NCBI RefSeq assembly: GCF_001577835.2
Contig: NC_029516.1
Span: forward strand, 71,803,221-71,867,220
DNA length: 64,000 nt
DNA from: Coturnix japonica
Lineage: Eukaryota > Chordata > Aves > Galliformes > Phasianidae
Direction: 5' to 3'
Each line of letters starts with the position of its first letter. The first letter of the stretch is position 1. The position numbers and the translations under genes were made by a program. Positions 22,601 to 32,739 of this stretch are shown in pieces. Under the pieces are notes generated by a model, which saw nothing but the letters and a program-made list of their open reading frames with translations, made no database searches and was not told the origin of the DNA.

Positions 22601-25600
22601 AAACATCCTTACACATGGAACTGGGAAAAAAGCAAGCCAGAAGCATGCACTGTAACTCACATGGTGATCTTTGTCGTGTCCTTGGTGCTGTTGCTGAAGA
22701 AAGTTATTTCAATGCTGGTGATTGCGTTTCTTTTCTTCTCCAAGCGGAACTCAACGAGGCTGTGGTGAACTGAGCAAGAGGTAAAGTACGTGGGAGTGAG
22801 GGCAGGTGCTGTGCGTTAGACCTACCCTGCCTAACAAACTAACTTTTCTTCTTCGCCACTTACCACAGAATGGTGCTGAAGAACTGGTCATTAAATAAGC
22901 GTTCACTTCCATAGGCAGCCTTCTCATGTTGACAACTGCCTGCTCCAGCAGGCCTGTGGGAGGAAACAGAGCCATGGGAGAGAAAGCCATGAAGGACCCA
23001 GGACAGAAACAGAATTGGTTCCAATTCACCTTCACTCCCAACTTCACTGTCTTGGAGGACAGACCCTTTTTTTTATACTAGAGCAAGCAGAGGTTTGTGG
23101 CATCTGTTTGACAGGTTAACAGGCCCTATAAAATCTCCTCTGACTACTGTAGCTAACCATCAGCATTGACCTCTTAGTGGCTTTGTGCAAATGGAAGCCC
23201 ACACAAGGTATTAGGACAAAGGACACCTAAGGAGCTGGGAGATAAGTAGTAAGTAAGAGTAAGTAGTCTGTACAAGATTGAGACTTTGGGGTTGGGCTAA
23301 AACTTCCATCTGCTTCTCTAAACAGGACGCTTTTAGAGTGAGTTGCCCATTTGCTAGGCAAGAGATTGTGGAGGATGTCTTTTATTAAGAGCCCTGTGAA
23401 ATGTTTAATGATCAGAGATGTTCAAGACACCGGTGTTCTACCTTGGATAATATATGAGCATCAGGCTTCTCTACGGAAGTTTGAAAATGATACAGTTTCT
23501 CCCTATCCCCAGATAGCTCCCATTCAGATCCTGCTTGGAAAAATCTCAACCATGTCCTGTGCGTTTCGCTGGCACTCATCAAGAATGTATTGTCCCCTTC
23601 TCCATGAAGGTCTCACGCTGATACCGTACCTATTCTGGGACAGGACAATAGGAAGGGATCACCACAGTCCACGCAATGTCCATTCAAAAAATCCTGATGA
23701 CTCGTGCAAGGGAACGCCACGATGGGACAGGAATGTTTCAAGGCACTGACATAGAGATGTACTGCCCTCATGTGATCGCAGATCAGATACTTGTAGCCTG
23801 CAGGAAGAAATGCATGCAGAGAAAAGCAGCTGTCAGCCTTTCAGCTGGTTTTGGCTTTTCTGACGGTTCCTAAGGAACAAAAAGTCAAGGAATAAAGATT
23901 CTGCAGCCACTTCCTCTCTGCAAAATAATGTTTTGTAAACACCTCTGTGATCTCACCACAACAGAAGGCACACAGAAACCTAGAGTATTCTCACCTGAAG
24001 AGATGAATCGGGGGCATCCTGGCTGATCTTTGCCTCCATTGACAAAATAATCGATGTGGCCTACAGGGATCCGGATCCCAAAATCTGAAAGTAGATGGAA
24101 TGCAACTTTATTCCTATGCTTGGCTCTACTACTTTCTCACAGTGGCACCTTTCTGTTGTCACGTGAGCAAAAGCAAAGCAAGGTTTCATTGCAAGTGGTA
24201 AAAAGCACACGGAGCTTGTTCTGCAGGAACTCACTCTGCTGTAGCAGGGTTATGGAAGAAATACGTGCTGGAAGATTGCCCCGTGTCTACAACACTAAAG
24301 CTCCCACCTGTTGTTGTGATGTGCTCTGGGGTGTGGATGCTTGCCAGTGCATTCATCTCTGAAGCCTATCTAATCGGGGAACATCCTCAGACTGGACCGG
24401 AACTTGTGGTCAGCTGGCATATATGGAACAATGACCTGCTTGCTTCTTAGCAATAATGATGGCAGGACAAACAGACACGGTGGGCTGAAGAGGAAAGAAG
24501 CCAGCTTACTGTCAGCATCGGTATGAATGGCTTCCACAAAGAGGGCATCCCCAGGGTCCAGGCGTTCTTCCGGGCTGGCTCTGGTGTACTTAGGGCCTGC
24601 GGGATCCAGGCCTGCAACAAAATCAAACACCTGAACAACAAACACTCCTCAGACCCTCTCTTTCTTATTTCTGGACCAGTAATTTTATTTAAATTCAAAT
24701 CTGTAGCACCTTTCCTAATTATGCTGTTATCTGTAGTAGTGCTACAGTCTGAGCAATGTCACTGGAGATCTCGAGCTTGGTGATGAATTCAGCACTGTAG
24801 GTGTTAATCAACCTAAGCTTTACAAAGGTTCAGTACTGCCAAACAGTCTTAAAACAGAAATACTTCTGAGCCTTCTCCCCATAAATAAAACCAAGTTCTC
24901 AAGCAGCCGCTGATGTTTTTGCCTGAAACTTGCTCCTGGAGCAAATTCTGAGGAGCCAGAGTAATACTGCAGATTTTTCTTTGGCAATAGCAAGGAACAG
25001 GTTAAAGATCACGTTTTTATTCTGGCTGATGTTTATTCTGTTCACTTTGCTTTGGAAAATAGCCTCGCAAGACCTTTTTCACTCCCCAGGCACCAACAAC
25101 AGTTTAAGAAGCAGTTCTGCTCCTTGTAACACTGCCTCAGAGCTGGCCACTTTAATTGCCTTTTGGACTAAGTCCCATTAATTCTCTATGGAGAAGGTGC
25201 TATCAACAAAATACAAGCTGACGTGTTTGAATTTGTGTGTGGAAGCAGGGAGGAGGAGAAGGGAAAGAAGTTATTTCCTTCCTACCTAAAAATGAAGGCT
25301 ATCAGAGAGATAAGGGGCCAGAAGAATGTACTGCTTTTTTTTGTCATCCATGTTCTTTTGCCTTGTCTCATGCAAAAAGCTGAGAGGTTCCCTGCTCACT
25401 TATACAGAGCAAGTTCATGTTAAAGGCTTTAGCATAGAATAAGAAGTGTTATTCAGTACACCTTAAGCTTCTTCCTGAGGAGGGAGAAATGAATTAGATA
25501 CATAGACCTACAGAGCATTTATTACGTTTGAACAGCGTAAGGCAAAGGTCTCTGACTGAAGTTAAATGTTATGTTTTCTTGGGAAGGAGTCTGCTTCTAC

Positions 25601-28600
25601 TCATCTGAAAATGAAGCTGATGAGAACATGCTGGTCTCTTCTGTGTATGCATTCTTTTGAATAGAAAGGATTGTCAGGATCTTTTGAAGCTAGGAAGAAG
25701 CCCCAAAGCTTGGATTGATTAAGCCTACATACTTAAAAGACTACTATGTATGATACCCCTTCCCTGACATTTAATTCGCTTCACTGAATAAGACGTCAGG
25801 ATCCAAGTCTCAGTTTTACCTGTTATCCGTCCCAGCTGACCATCATGGAAGTGCCCAACCAGTCCCCCAACATGTGCACCAAGGCTCACACCGATAATGT
25901 GAATGGATGTTGCAGAGACTCCCAGGGCCTGCAGATGATCATACAAATATGTATTTCTATGGAGGAAAGCTGAAATAACCAGAAACTCCATTACCCTTCT
26001 CATGTGGGATTGCTTTTGAGGTATACAGTGAAGAACAAACTAGATGTGGGAATGATGGCTACTGCCCTTTCTGCTTTCCAGAGTCTTTCTTTTGGACCAT
26101 GGGACCGAGATGAAAAATGCTGCCTTTGAAATATGTGAGGTTACATCCTGCAGCAGTACTGAGGCTTATGAGAAACCAGAAGTAGCCTTCTGTGGTGTAA
26201 ACAGGAGAGACTGGACAAAAACTGCTTAAGTAGCTGGACTACAGCTTAGCACAAACACAGGACAGATGCAGAGGACCAGAGTGGCCCAGTAATTTGTTCA
26301 CTCTGTGACCAAATCAGTAATGAGGGGTGACAGACCTCTCTCCTTCCAGCCCTATCTCTATCCTCCTGATTTCACAGCTGCTCCAGGAGTGTGAGTGCAC
26401 ACTCTGGCGCATACCCATGATCTCCCACACTGTACAGTCAGGGTCTAATGGTGCAAATGCTACACAGAGTTTATTCATGGCTGGTAAATGCAAAGATATA
26501 CCATCCTCACTGCATAAGTGTTGTTCAGCTGTGCTGTACATGAGCTTACCAGGAGCTTGCTGATGAAGTGTGAGATGAAGAGGGCCAGCTGTGTGACGTT
26601 TTCCACTGCAGAGTAATAGGCTCCTGTAGAACCATGAACCCAGTCCACTGCAATCACATTTACCTGACTTATGTGCAGTATTGCACGGACAAGCCCTTCA
26701 ATCCAGGAGGGTTTTGTACCCAATGCCCTAAGGAGTAATGAGAAACAAATATGTTAGGTGTTTCCTAAAGGAGGGCGCGTGACAAAATATTGTTCACTGA
26801 TGATGGAGCTTCATATATCTCAGAGTAGACTGTCAGGCAGCTGCCAAAAAGTTGTCCTGGTGCCAGACACATATACCTGGCATGTCATTGCAGCAGTGTA
26901 GTAACAAACACTGTCCAGAATGGGTTGATTCAGAAAGGTACCAACCAAGAAAAACATTTGTAGGGCTCGGGCTGAAATCTTGGTCTTGCTATGGTGTTCC
27001 TGTTAGCCACCTGTATGGGAAACCGTTGATCACAGCCTGAACCTTTGATTAACCATCTGAGGCAAGTGATGGGTCAGCTGTGGGAGCACAGGTGAAGGTA
27101 ATTCAGCTGTGCTCTCGGAAGGGGTGGAGCTTGATTCTACCTCTCCTAGATCCCATTTAAGGGCTGACCACCACTAAAGTAGCATCTTTCTGGAGATTGC
27201 TCCTGTGTGGAGTTTTTGTGGTGAGCCTCAACATTGGTGAGCATCCATCTCAACTGAAAGCCTCAGCACTGGTGAGTCTTTCCTTAGATACCCTCTGGCT
27301 ATCTATTTACTCTGTAATTACAACTATACCCTTGTATTATTCCAACTATACAGTGGGGAAGAGGTTAAGTAGAGAAGGGTGGATTTCTGGGGATTGTTCC
27401 TGTGTGGAGTTTTGCAGCAAGCCTTGGCATCAGCAATTATCTATCCTTACCATGAGCCTCGATGTTGGTAAGCATTTGTTATCTTCTTTCCTATGTAACC
27501 TCTGGTTATCTGTTGACTTTACAATTGTACAATTACAACAGTACACCACCATAGAGCCCACATGGAAAGAGCAAACTGACCAGGAACATCTGGCCCTGTT
27601 CTGCTGCCAACCAGCAAGAAGTCCTGGGTCAAATCACACAGTCTGTCACTGCTACATTGGGAAAATGAGGAGGCTCTGTACTATCCACTTCCCCTATTAC
27701 CACCTGGGACAGGGGTGTGCTGTGTTGTGTGAGGGCAACTGCTTATTTTCTGGAAAGACCTCACAACCTCAGATTTGTTCTGGATAATTTAGGAAAGGCT
27801 CCTCCAGGAATGTAAAACAGCCAGTAGTCCAGCTGAAGTGCCTCTACACCAATGTTTGCAGCATGTCTCTCATGTCCCTGAACCTTGAGGTGGGGGTAGG
27901 AGCAGCAATACCCTCCTACTGTAAAAGAAGAGCAAATCTGAGGCCACCTGATAAGGCTGAATGTATACAAGTCTATGGGGCCAGATGATATGTATTCTAA
28001 GGTCCTGAAGGAGCTGACTGATGTGGTTGCCAAGTCACTCTCCATCATACTTGAAAAATCATGGCTGTCAGGCAAAGTGTCTGGTAACTGTAAAAAGGGA
28101 AATGTCACTCCCATTTTTAAGAAAGGAAGAAAGTAAGAGCCAGGGAACTACAGGGCAGTAAGCTTCACATCTGTGCCTGGGAAGATCATGGAGCAGATCT
28201 TCCTGGAAGAGATGTTAAGGCACACATGAGATGAGGAGGTGATCCAAGACAGCCAGTATGGCTTCACTAAGGACAGATCATACCTGACCTTTTATGAAGG
28301 AGAGACAGCATTGGTGGACAAAGAAAGGGCATCTGATACCACCTATCTGGACTTCTGCAAGTCTTTTGACATAGTCCCACACCACATCCTTACCTCAAAA
28401 TTGGAGAGACACAGATTTGAAGGGTGAACTATTCAGTGGCTCTGTCCCACCTACTGCCTCACAGGCAGTTCCAGGTATGGTTTGACACTGAGCACACCGG
28501 GCTCTTCTCTTAGCAGGTGTTTCAAATGTAGTCACCACTGGGGAGAGTCTGATTGTCAGATGGGCAGGGGATTTCCATGCCAGCCCAATGCAGGGCCTGG

Positions 28601-29973
28601 GAATGCCATTTGTTTAGTTAATTAATATAATTTTCACCATAATGCTCTCTTTCTCTTACCTGAACCCATGGATTATTATCTTCGTTTCCAGACTGCTATT
28701 GAAGCTGGAGTTCTTGATGCCATCATCAGCCAAAATTAGCTCCCCACAGTTAGGGCTGGAGGAGGTGAATAGAAGAAACCGGACATTAAGCTTACTGCCA
28801 TGTAGGAAATTTGCCGTCTGGAAATCAGCACAACGATGCCCTGAGGTTCTGTTTATGTTCCCTGCAATGAGAGGGAGCGAGAAGAATATTTGGCCTGTGC
28901 CTGTATGGTGGAAGAAAAAGCTCATTTTAATTCACTAGGAATTTGGCTTCTATTAATAAAGAGCAAAAGGCTAGAACATAGATTAAAATCAGCCTATTCT
29001 GGCAAACAAGTATTGCCTGAAGAAGCTGTTCTGCCCTTTGATGGAATTGGAGCATTGACTGGGGAAGAAAACTGTGGATGTCTGTTTTACTGAGAATTGT
29101 TTTACTGAGAAGTGAATTAAAACAAAACAAAAAAAATCCATCAAACCCATAACTAGTATAAAACTGTGCAAATTTAGGCTATAAGTCAAGGAGAGACCTA
29201 TATAGCAGACCTACGTGGTGTGTATGGCTAGCCAGTAGAACAGGTAATAGATATTTTACAGCAGTGACATGGAGTGTGGCATAAGAGTAAACAGAAAAAA
29301 ACAAACAAAAACCCCCAAGATTCGGTACTCGGATCTCCCCATGTAGGATGCAGCCATCCTTTACTGTTGTCTTTTCTGGTCTTTCTGTGAACCAGAGAGA
29401 AATGGGAAAGACTTTCTCTGGCAGCTGTTCAGAATAACTGCTGCTCATGAACTAGCTTTACTTAAAGGGTATGCTTAGCAAAAGCAGAGCACATTGGAAA
29501 TGGCATCAGGGGAGGAGGATTGTGAGTTAAAAAAAGAAAAAGATCCCAATTAAAGCAAGAAGTTGAGGTATTACATCTATTTATTTTCCCTCATCTACTG
29601 CAGATTAGACTTGCCCAGCTTTCAAATTGGGAGTTGCCAATGCCAGAGTTCAAGTAGTCTCTTTTCCACCTCCCTACACACAGCACAATTCTGGAATGCT
29701 TTTTTATATCATGTTAGTGAAGTAAAATCACTGAGACAGATGGGATAAGAAAGGACTTTTCCTGTGCTGGCCATTCTCCTGATGTCTAACTGGATTACAG
29801 CAAAGACCTCTTGAAACACAGGTATGCTGGGGAGAATTTAAGTCAAATCCTTTTGTGTAAAGCCCTCAATCCCTTGCCATGCATTCATGTCTTTTCTTAC
29901 CTGCTTGTGCTGAGCTAAGCAGCAAGATGCCAGCAAGGACAAAGAAGGGCTTCCTCTTCAGAACTTCAACCAT
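19688..29973 (-). CDS. PLA1A: PLA1A, phosphatidylserine-specific phospholipase A1
   Basis: PLA1A is a secreted enzyme of the pancreatic lipase superfamily that removes the sn-1 acyl chain of phosphatidylserine and makes lysophosphatidylserine. The exons, 5' to 3' on the minus strand, are 29973-29901, 28840-28660, 26727-26550, 25928-25820, 24611-24510, 24084-23995, 23797-23630, 22953-22864, 22769-22661, 20754-20590 and 19769-19688. All borders are GT/AG, phases agree, and the sum is 448 codons (human 456). Residues 1-24 ([20 protein letters not shown] plus SAQA) form a signal peptide. The catalytic triad is Ser159 in GVSLG, Asp183 in GLDPAGP and His253 in ICDHMRAVH. The lid between the GGKDQPGC and YLICDH segments is short, as is typical of PLA1-type members that lack triglyceride lipase activity. 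The C-terminal PLAT-like part ends [13 protein letters not shown]...ACA, matching human MVCLPE..ACV. An N-glycosylation cluster (NSSFNSS) is visible in exon 2. Confidence 0.95.
21641..21702 (+). mobile_element. CR1 LINE tail in PLA1A intron 10
   Basis: GGATCTGATCATCTCCTGAG, GTTCCTTCCAACCCCTGTGA and ATCGATTCT match the last 60 bases of CR1. It is severely 5'-truncated and antisense to PLA1A. Confidence 0.75.
27012..27383 (+). repeat. 370-bp interspersed repeat, copy 1 (PLA1A intron 2)
   Basis: It begins TGTATGGGAAACCGTTGATC and ends GTAGAGAAGGGTGGA, and is near-identical by eye to 60687-61054 in the same orientation. Within it a TATA-like CCCATTTAAGGGCTGACCAC precedes a GGAGTTTTTGTGGTGAGCCT segment. 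It could be the 5' untranslated promoter of a CR1 subfamily, because CR1 ORF2 sequence starts about 430 bases downstream, or a solo LTR. It was not recognised with certainty. It lies antisense to PLA1A. Confidence 0.7.
27187..27545 (+). repeat. Internal tandem duplication, period about 197 bp
   Basis: The part from TTTCTGGAGATTGCTCCTGT to the CTCTGGCTATC..ACTCTGTAATTACAAC segment of the 370-bp repeat recurs once, starting TTTCTGGGGATTGTTCCTGT at 27384, in a more diverged form. The second unit has its own GTGTGGAG, AAGC, TTGGTAAGCATT and CCTCTGGTTATCTGTTGACT landmarks. The copy at 60.7 kb lacks this second unit. Confidence 0.65.
27810..28490 (+). mobile_element. CR1 LINE ORF2 fragment in PLA1A intron 2
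   Basis: 27810-27860 matches the start of CR1 ORF2 ([12 protein letters not shown]). From about 27945 the sequence jumps to the reverse transcriptase region, with [33 protein letters not shown], a [19 protein letters not shown]-like stretch and TTTGACATAGTCCCACACCA. Endonuclease and the front of RT are therefore deleted, and the remainder has several stops and frame shifts. It lies antisense to PLA1A. Its RT part overlaps the same segment seen at 63880-64000. Confidence 0.88.
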
Positions 29974-30051
29974 CTTCCTGCTAGTCCACCACAAGTATGA
30001 GGATTGTACACAGAATAACAACGGTGGTGGGTTGTACCTTCTGCTTGGCTT

Positions 30052-30066
30052 GGTCAATGATCAACC
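30052..30066. promoter_or_regulatory. HNF1-like palindrome upstream of PLA1A
   Basis: GGTCAATGATCAACC lies about 80 bases upstream of the PLA1A ATG. It keeps the inverted-repeat layout of the HNF1 consensus (GTTAATNATTAAC), with one change in each half. A liver factor site would suit a secreted enzyme known from liver, but this is only a motif match. Confidence 0.35.
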
Positions 30067-30119
30067 AGGCTCGGCTCTTTTGGGAAAACGAATGTGGGCA
30101 TTCTCCTCTGCTCTTGTTT

Positions 30120-31440
30120 GATGATTAGTCAAAGTCTGTGTCAGCAGAGGCTTCACTGGTATTTTGGTTAAAATAGATGTTGACACCCCTTTCCTTCCTA
30201 CTTTCTTTTCCTGAAGGCAAGAGAAGTAGCTGCAGGGTTTCGTAATATGTTTGTGCCGGGAAGGCTCCTAGCAGAACCTTGCATCTAAATATTTTCCTAT
30301 TGCATCACTGTCTTTCTTTTTGGTGCATGTTGGCCTTCCTTGCAGGAGAACAGGCAGCTTTGCCTTTGACTGTTTTAAGTGGCAAGAAGCAAAAGAGAAA
30401 GTTAATTCCCTCCCCAGGGGGAATTTACTCTACAGCTGCTTTACTTGAAGAACAAAATGAAGAAACTGATTTGGCTTGACTGGAAAGATGACCAAAAGCC
30501 TTTCCAAAAGCACCAGGCACAATTAACTGGCAGTAACAGTCATTTCCTTACCCCAGCTTCCTCTGGCCAAGGGTACTAGGGAAGAGCGCCTGTTTTAGGT
30601 AGAGCTTTTTTTTCCCAGCTCAGGTGAATTGTGACACTGCACAACTCAAGCTAATTTGAGATTGCAACAGAGCCCAGCCCACTCCTTTGTCATTACATCC
30701 ATAAATGCACTGATCTGATTCACTTCTTAATGAAGAAAAAGGAAATAAGGTTCTATAATCCTACCAATAAGCTGTGCCATTTCATGCAAGCCTTTCTGCA
30801 CCACTATGTGTATGTACTGATTTATTGAACGCTCTATCATGCAAGAAACTCTAGCATGGCTTTGCTCATGGTGAGTAAAAGGTGGTTCTACCCCACTGTT
30901 GGGATACTTGACATCAAAGCTCCTTTTCTGTCCTTAGCCCCTTGTGCAGAAAGCACAGCTTCAGGTGTAGGTATCCCCTGCATACTGCTCCCAGGAGAAA
31001 CCAAGGGCTTAGTTCCCAGCTCAGCAAGAAGTGATCCAGATCCCTGACTTTTGGAGTGTTCTGGCTATGAGAAAGCAGGAAGAAACCGTTAAAGACTGGC
31101 TTGGCAAGTGAGGCGGGGAAAGCATGGGTGACTCAGATTGGATCCTCAAAAAAGAAGGGAAAACAGTCCTTCCCTGGAGTCTTGAGTGAACAGGTAAGAA
31201 TTGCTACATCAGGGTGGACCAGAAGATACATTGCTCCCTATCCCTACAGAGGGGTCAAGGTGGAGGTCAGAGCCATGGGGTCAAGTTTCCCGTTCCCTTT
31301 CGCTACCCCATAACACCCTAATTGGTCTCTACAAATAGAAGCAGTTCCAATTGGAAGAAGTCAGCCCTGCTTTTGGTGTGTGTGGGTGACCTTCTGGGGT
31401 TCCTTCCATTCTAAAACAACCTAAGAGCAAGTATTGTGTC
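30120..31440. other. 5' flank of PLA1A, no gene recognised
   Basis: This is unique-looking sequence with moderate AT content. No exon, RNA gene or clear repeat was recognised. Small open frames at 30856-31047 and 31101-31313 have no supporting features. Confidence 0.5.
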
Positions 31441-31441
31441 A

Positions 31442-31860
31442 AAGAATCGCAGAATGTTTTAGGTTGGAAAGGATTGTAAAGCTTATCCAATTACAACCTC
31501 CCTTGCCATGGGCAGGGTGGTCACCCACCAGATCAGGCTGCCCAGGATCTCATCCAACCTGGCCTTGAATGCCTCCAGGGATGGGGCATCCACAGCTCTC
31601 TGGGCAGCCTGTTCTGGTGCCTCACCGCCCCCCAAGTAAATGATTTCTTCCTAAGGTATAACCTAAATTACCCCCTTTTAGTTTAAAACCCCTCCCCTTG
31701 TCCTATTACTATCAGACCAGGTAAAAAATCAGTTTCTCTCTTGTTTATAAGCTTCCCTCAAGTACAGGAAGGCCATAGTGAGGTTTCCTCAGAGCCTTCT
31801 CCAAGCTAAACAAGCCTAGTTCCCTCAGCCCTCCTTCAAAGAAGAGGTGCTCCAGACCCT
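31442..31860 (-). mobile_element. CR1 LINE 3' end, antisense
   Basis: It starts with the reversed tail AAAGAATCGCAGAATGTTTT and follows the whole CR1 3' order backwards: GGGCAGGGTGGTCACCCACC, TCCAACCTGGCCTTGAATGC, CTGGGCAGCCTGTTCTGGTG, CCCCTCCCCTTGTCCTATTA and CTCCAAGCTAAACAAGCCTA. It is 5'-truncated and one of the better preserved copies in the window. Confidence 0.93.
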
Positions 31861-32069
31861 GCTTCAGATTTCTTCCTGCTCTCTCAGATCACATAACCCA
31901 CAGGAAGGCTGCAGTGGGCAGGGTAGGAAACAACACACTTCAAAACAGTTTCATCCAAAGCCGCTGGCTTTTGGGAGGACGTTTTACATGTCAAGAGGGC
32001 TAGTCAGCTGCAGGGAGCTGGTGAACCAATGTGCTGCAGGAAGTTACGACGTTTTTGGAGTACTCACTA

Positions 32070-32228
32070 TGACTTGCCCAGAGAGGTTGTGGATGCCCCC
32101 ATCCCTAGAGGGGTTCACAGCCCAGTTGGAAGGGGCCCTGGGCAGCCTGAGCTGGTGGGTGGTAGCCCTGCCCACCAGATGGGCTTTGAGGTTCCTTCCA
32201 ACCTAAATAATAATTCTGTGATTCTATA
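32070..32228 (+). mobile_element. CR1 LINE 3' end, sense
   Basis: GACTTGCCCAGAGAGGTTGT, GGATGCCCCCATCCCTAGAG, GGGGCCCTGGGCAGCCTGAG and the tail AATAATTCTGTGATTCTATA. It stands 210 bases from the antisense copy at 31442-31860, so the two form a loose inverted pair. Confidence 0.9.
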
Positions 32229-32487
32229 GTAGGTCTGATGCCATCTGGGGACAGTTCTATGCCGTGCAGGTAGGTAATTATGTATATGCTAATTAGGATG
32301 GGTGATCAGGAGTACAAATAACTGCTTTACTGGTGTGGACTAAAATCACCGAGGTGAGATTTCACACCCTCTGTTTGCACGCTTCTTTGTGTTGTGGCCT
32401 ACGTGTAAATGTTTCTGCTGTTGCATGTGGGTTTTATCAGGGTAAAATAACTTGTCATATCCATATAAGAAAATCATAAGTCATGCT

Positions 32488-32730
32488 GGTCTCACAGAAT
32501 CGCAGGAGTTGGAAGAGACCTCTGAAGATTTTCTAGTCCAACCTTCTGTCAAAGCAGGTTCCCTATGGCAGGTTGCATGGGAGAGCATCCAGGTGGGTCT
32601 TGAATATTTCTGGAGAAGGAGACTCCTCAATCTCTCTGGGCAGCCTGTTCCAGTGCTCTCTCACCCTCCCCGTAAAGAAGTTCTTCCTCTGCTCAAGTGC
32701 ACACAGTACTTCAGTAGCACCTTGACTTGT
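32488..32730 (-). mobile_element. CR1 LINE 3' end, antisense
   Basis: TCTCACAGAATCGCAGGAGT, TTTTCTAGTCCAACCTTCTG, GGTGGGTCTTGAATATTTCT and CTGGGCAGCCTGTTCCAGTG, ending AAGAAGTTCTTCCTC. It is a different CR1 subtype from the 31.4-kb copy, since it has the AAAGCAGGTTCCCTA block. Confidence 0.9.
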
Positions 32731-32739
32731 CATGCAAAT

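Noticed and set aside
27197-27787. A 196-codon plus-strand frame
   Set aside because: It starts inside the 370-bp repeat and runs through its tandem duplication and into CR1-flanking sequence, with no protein family signal.
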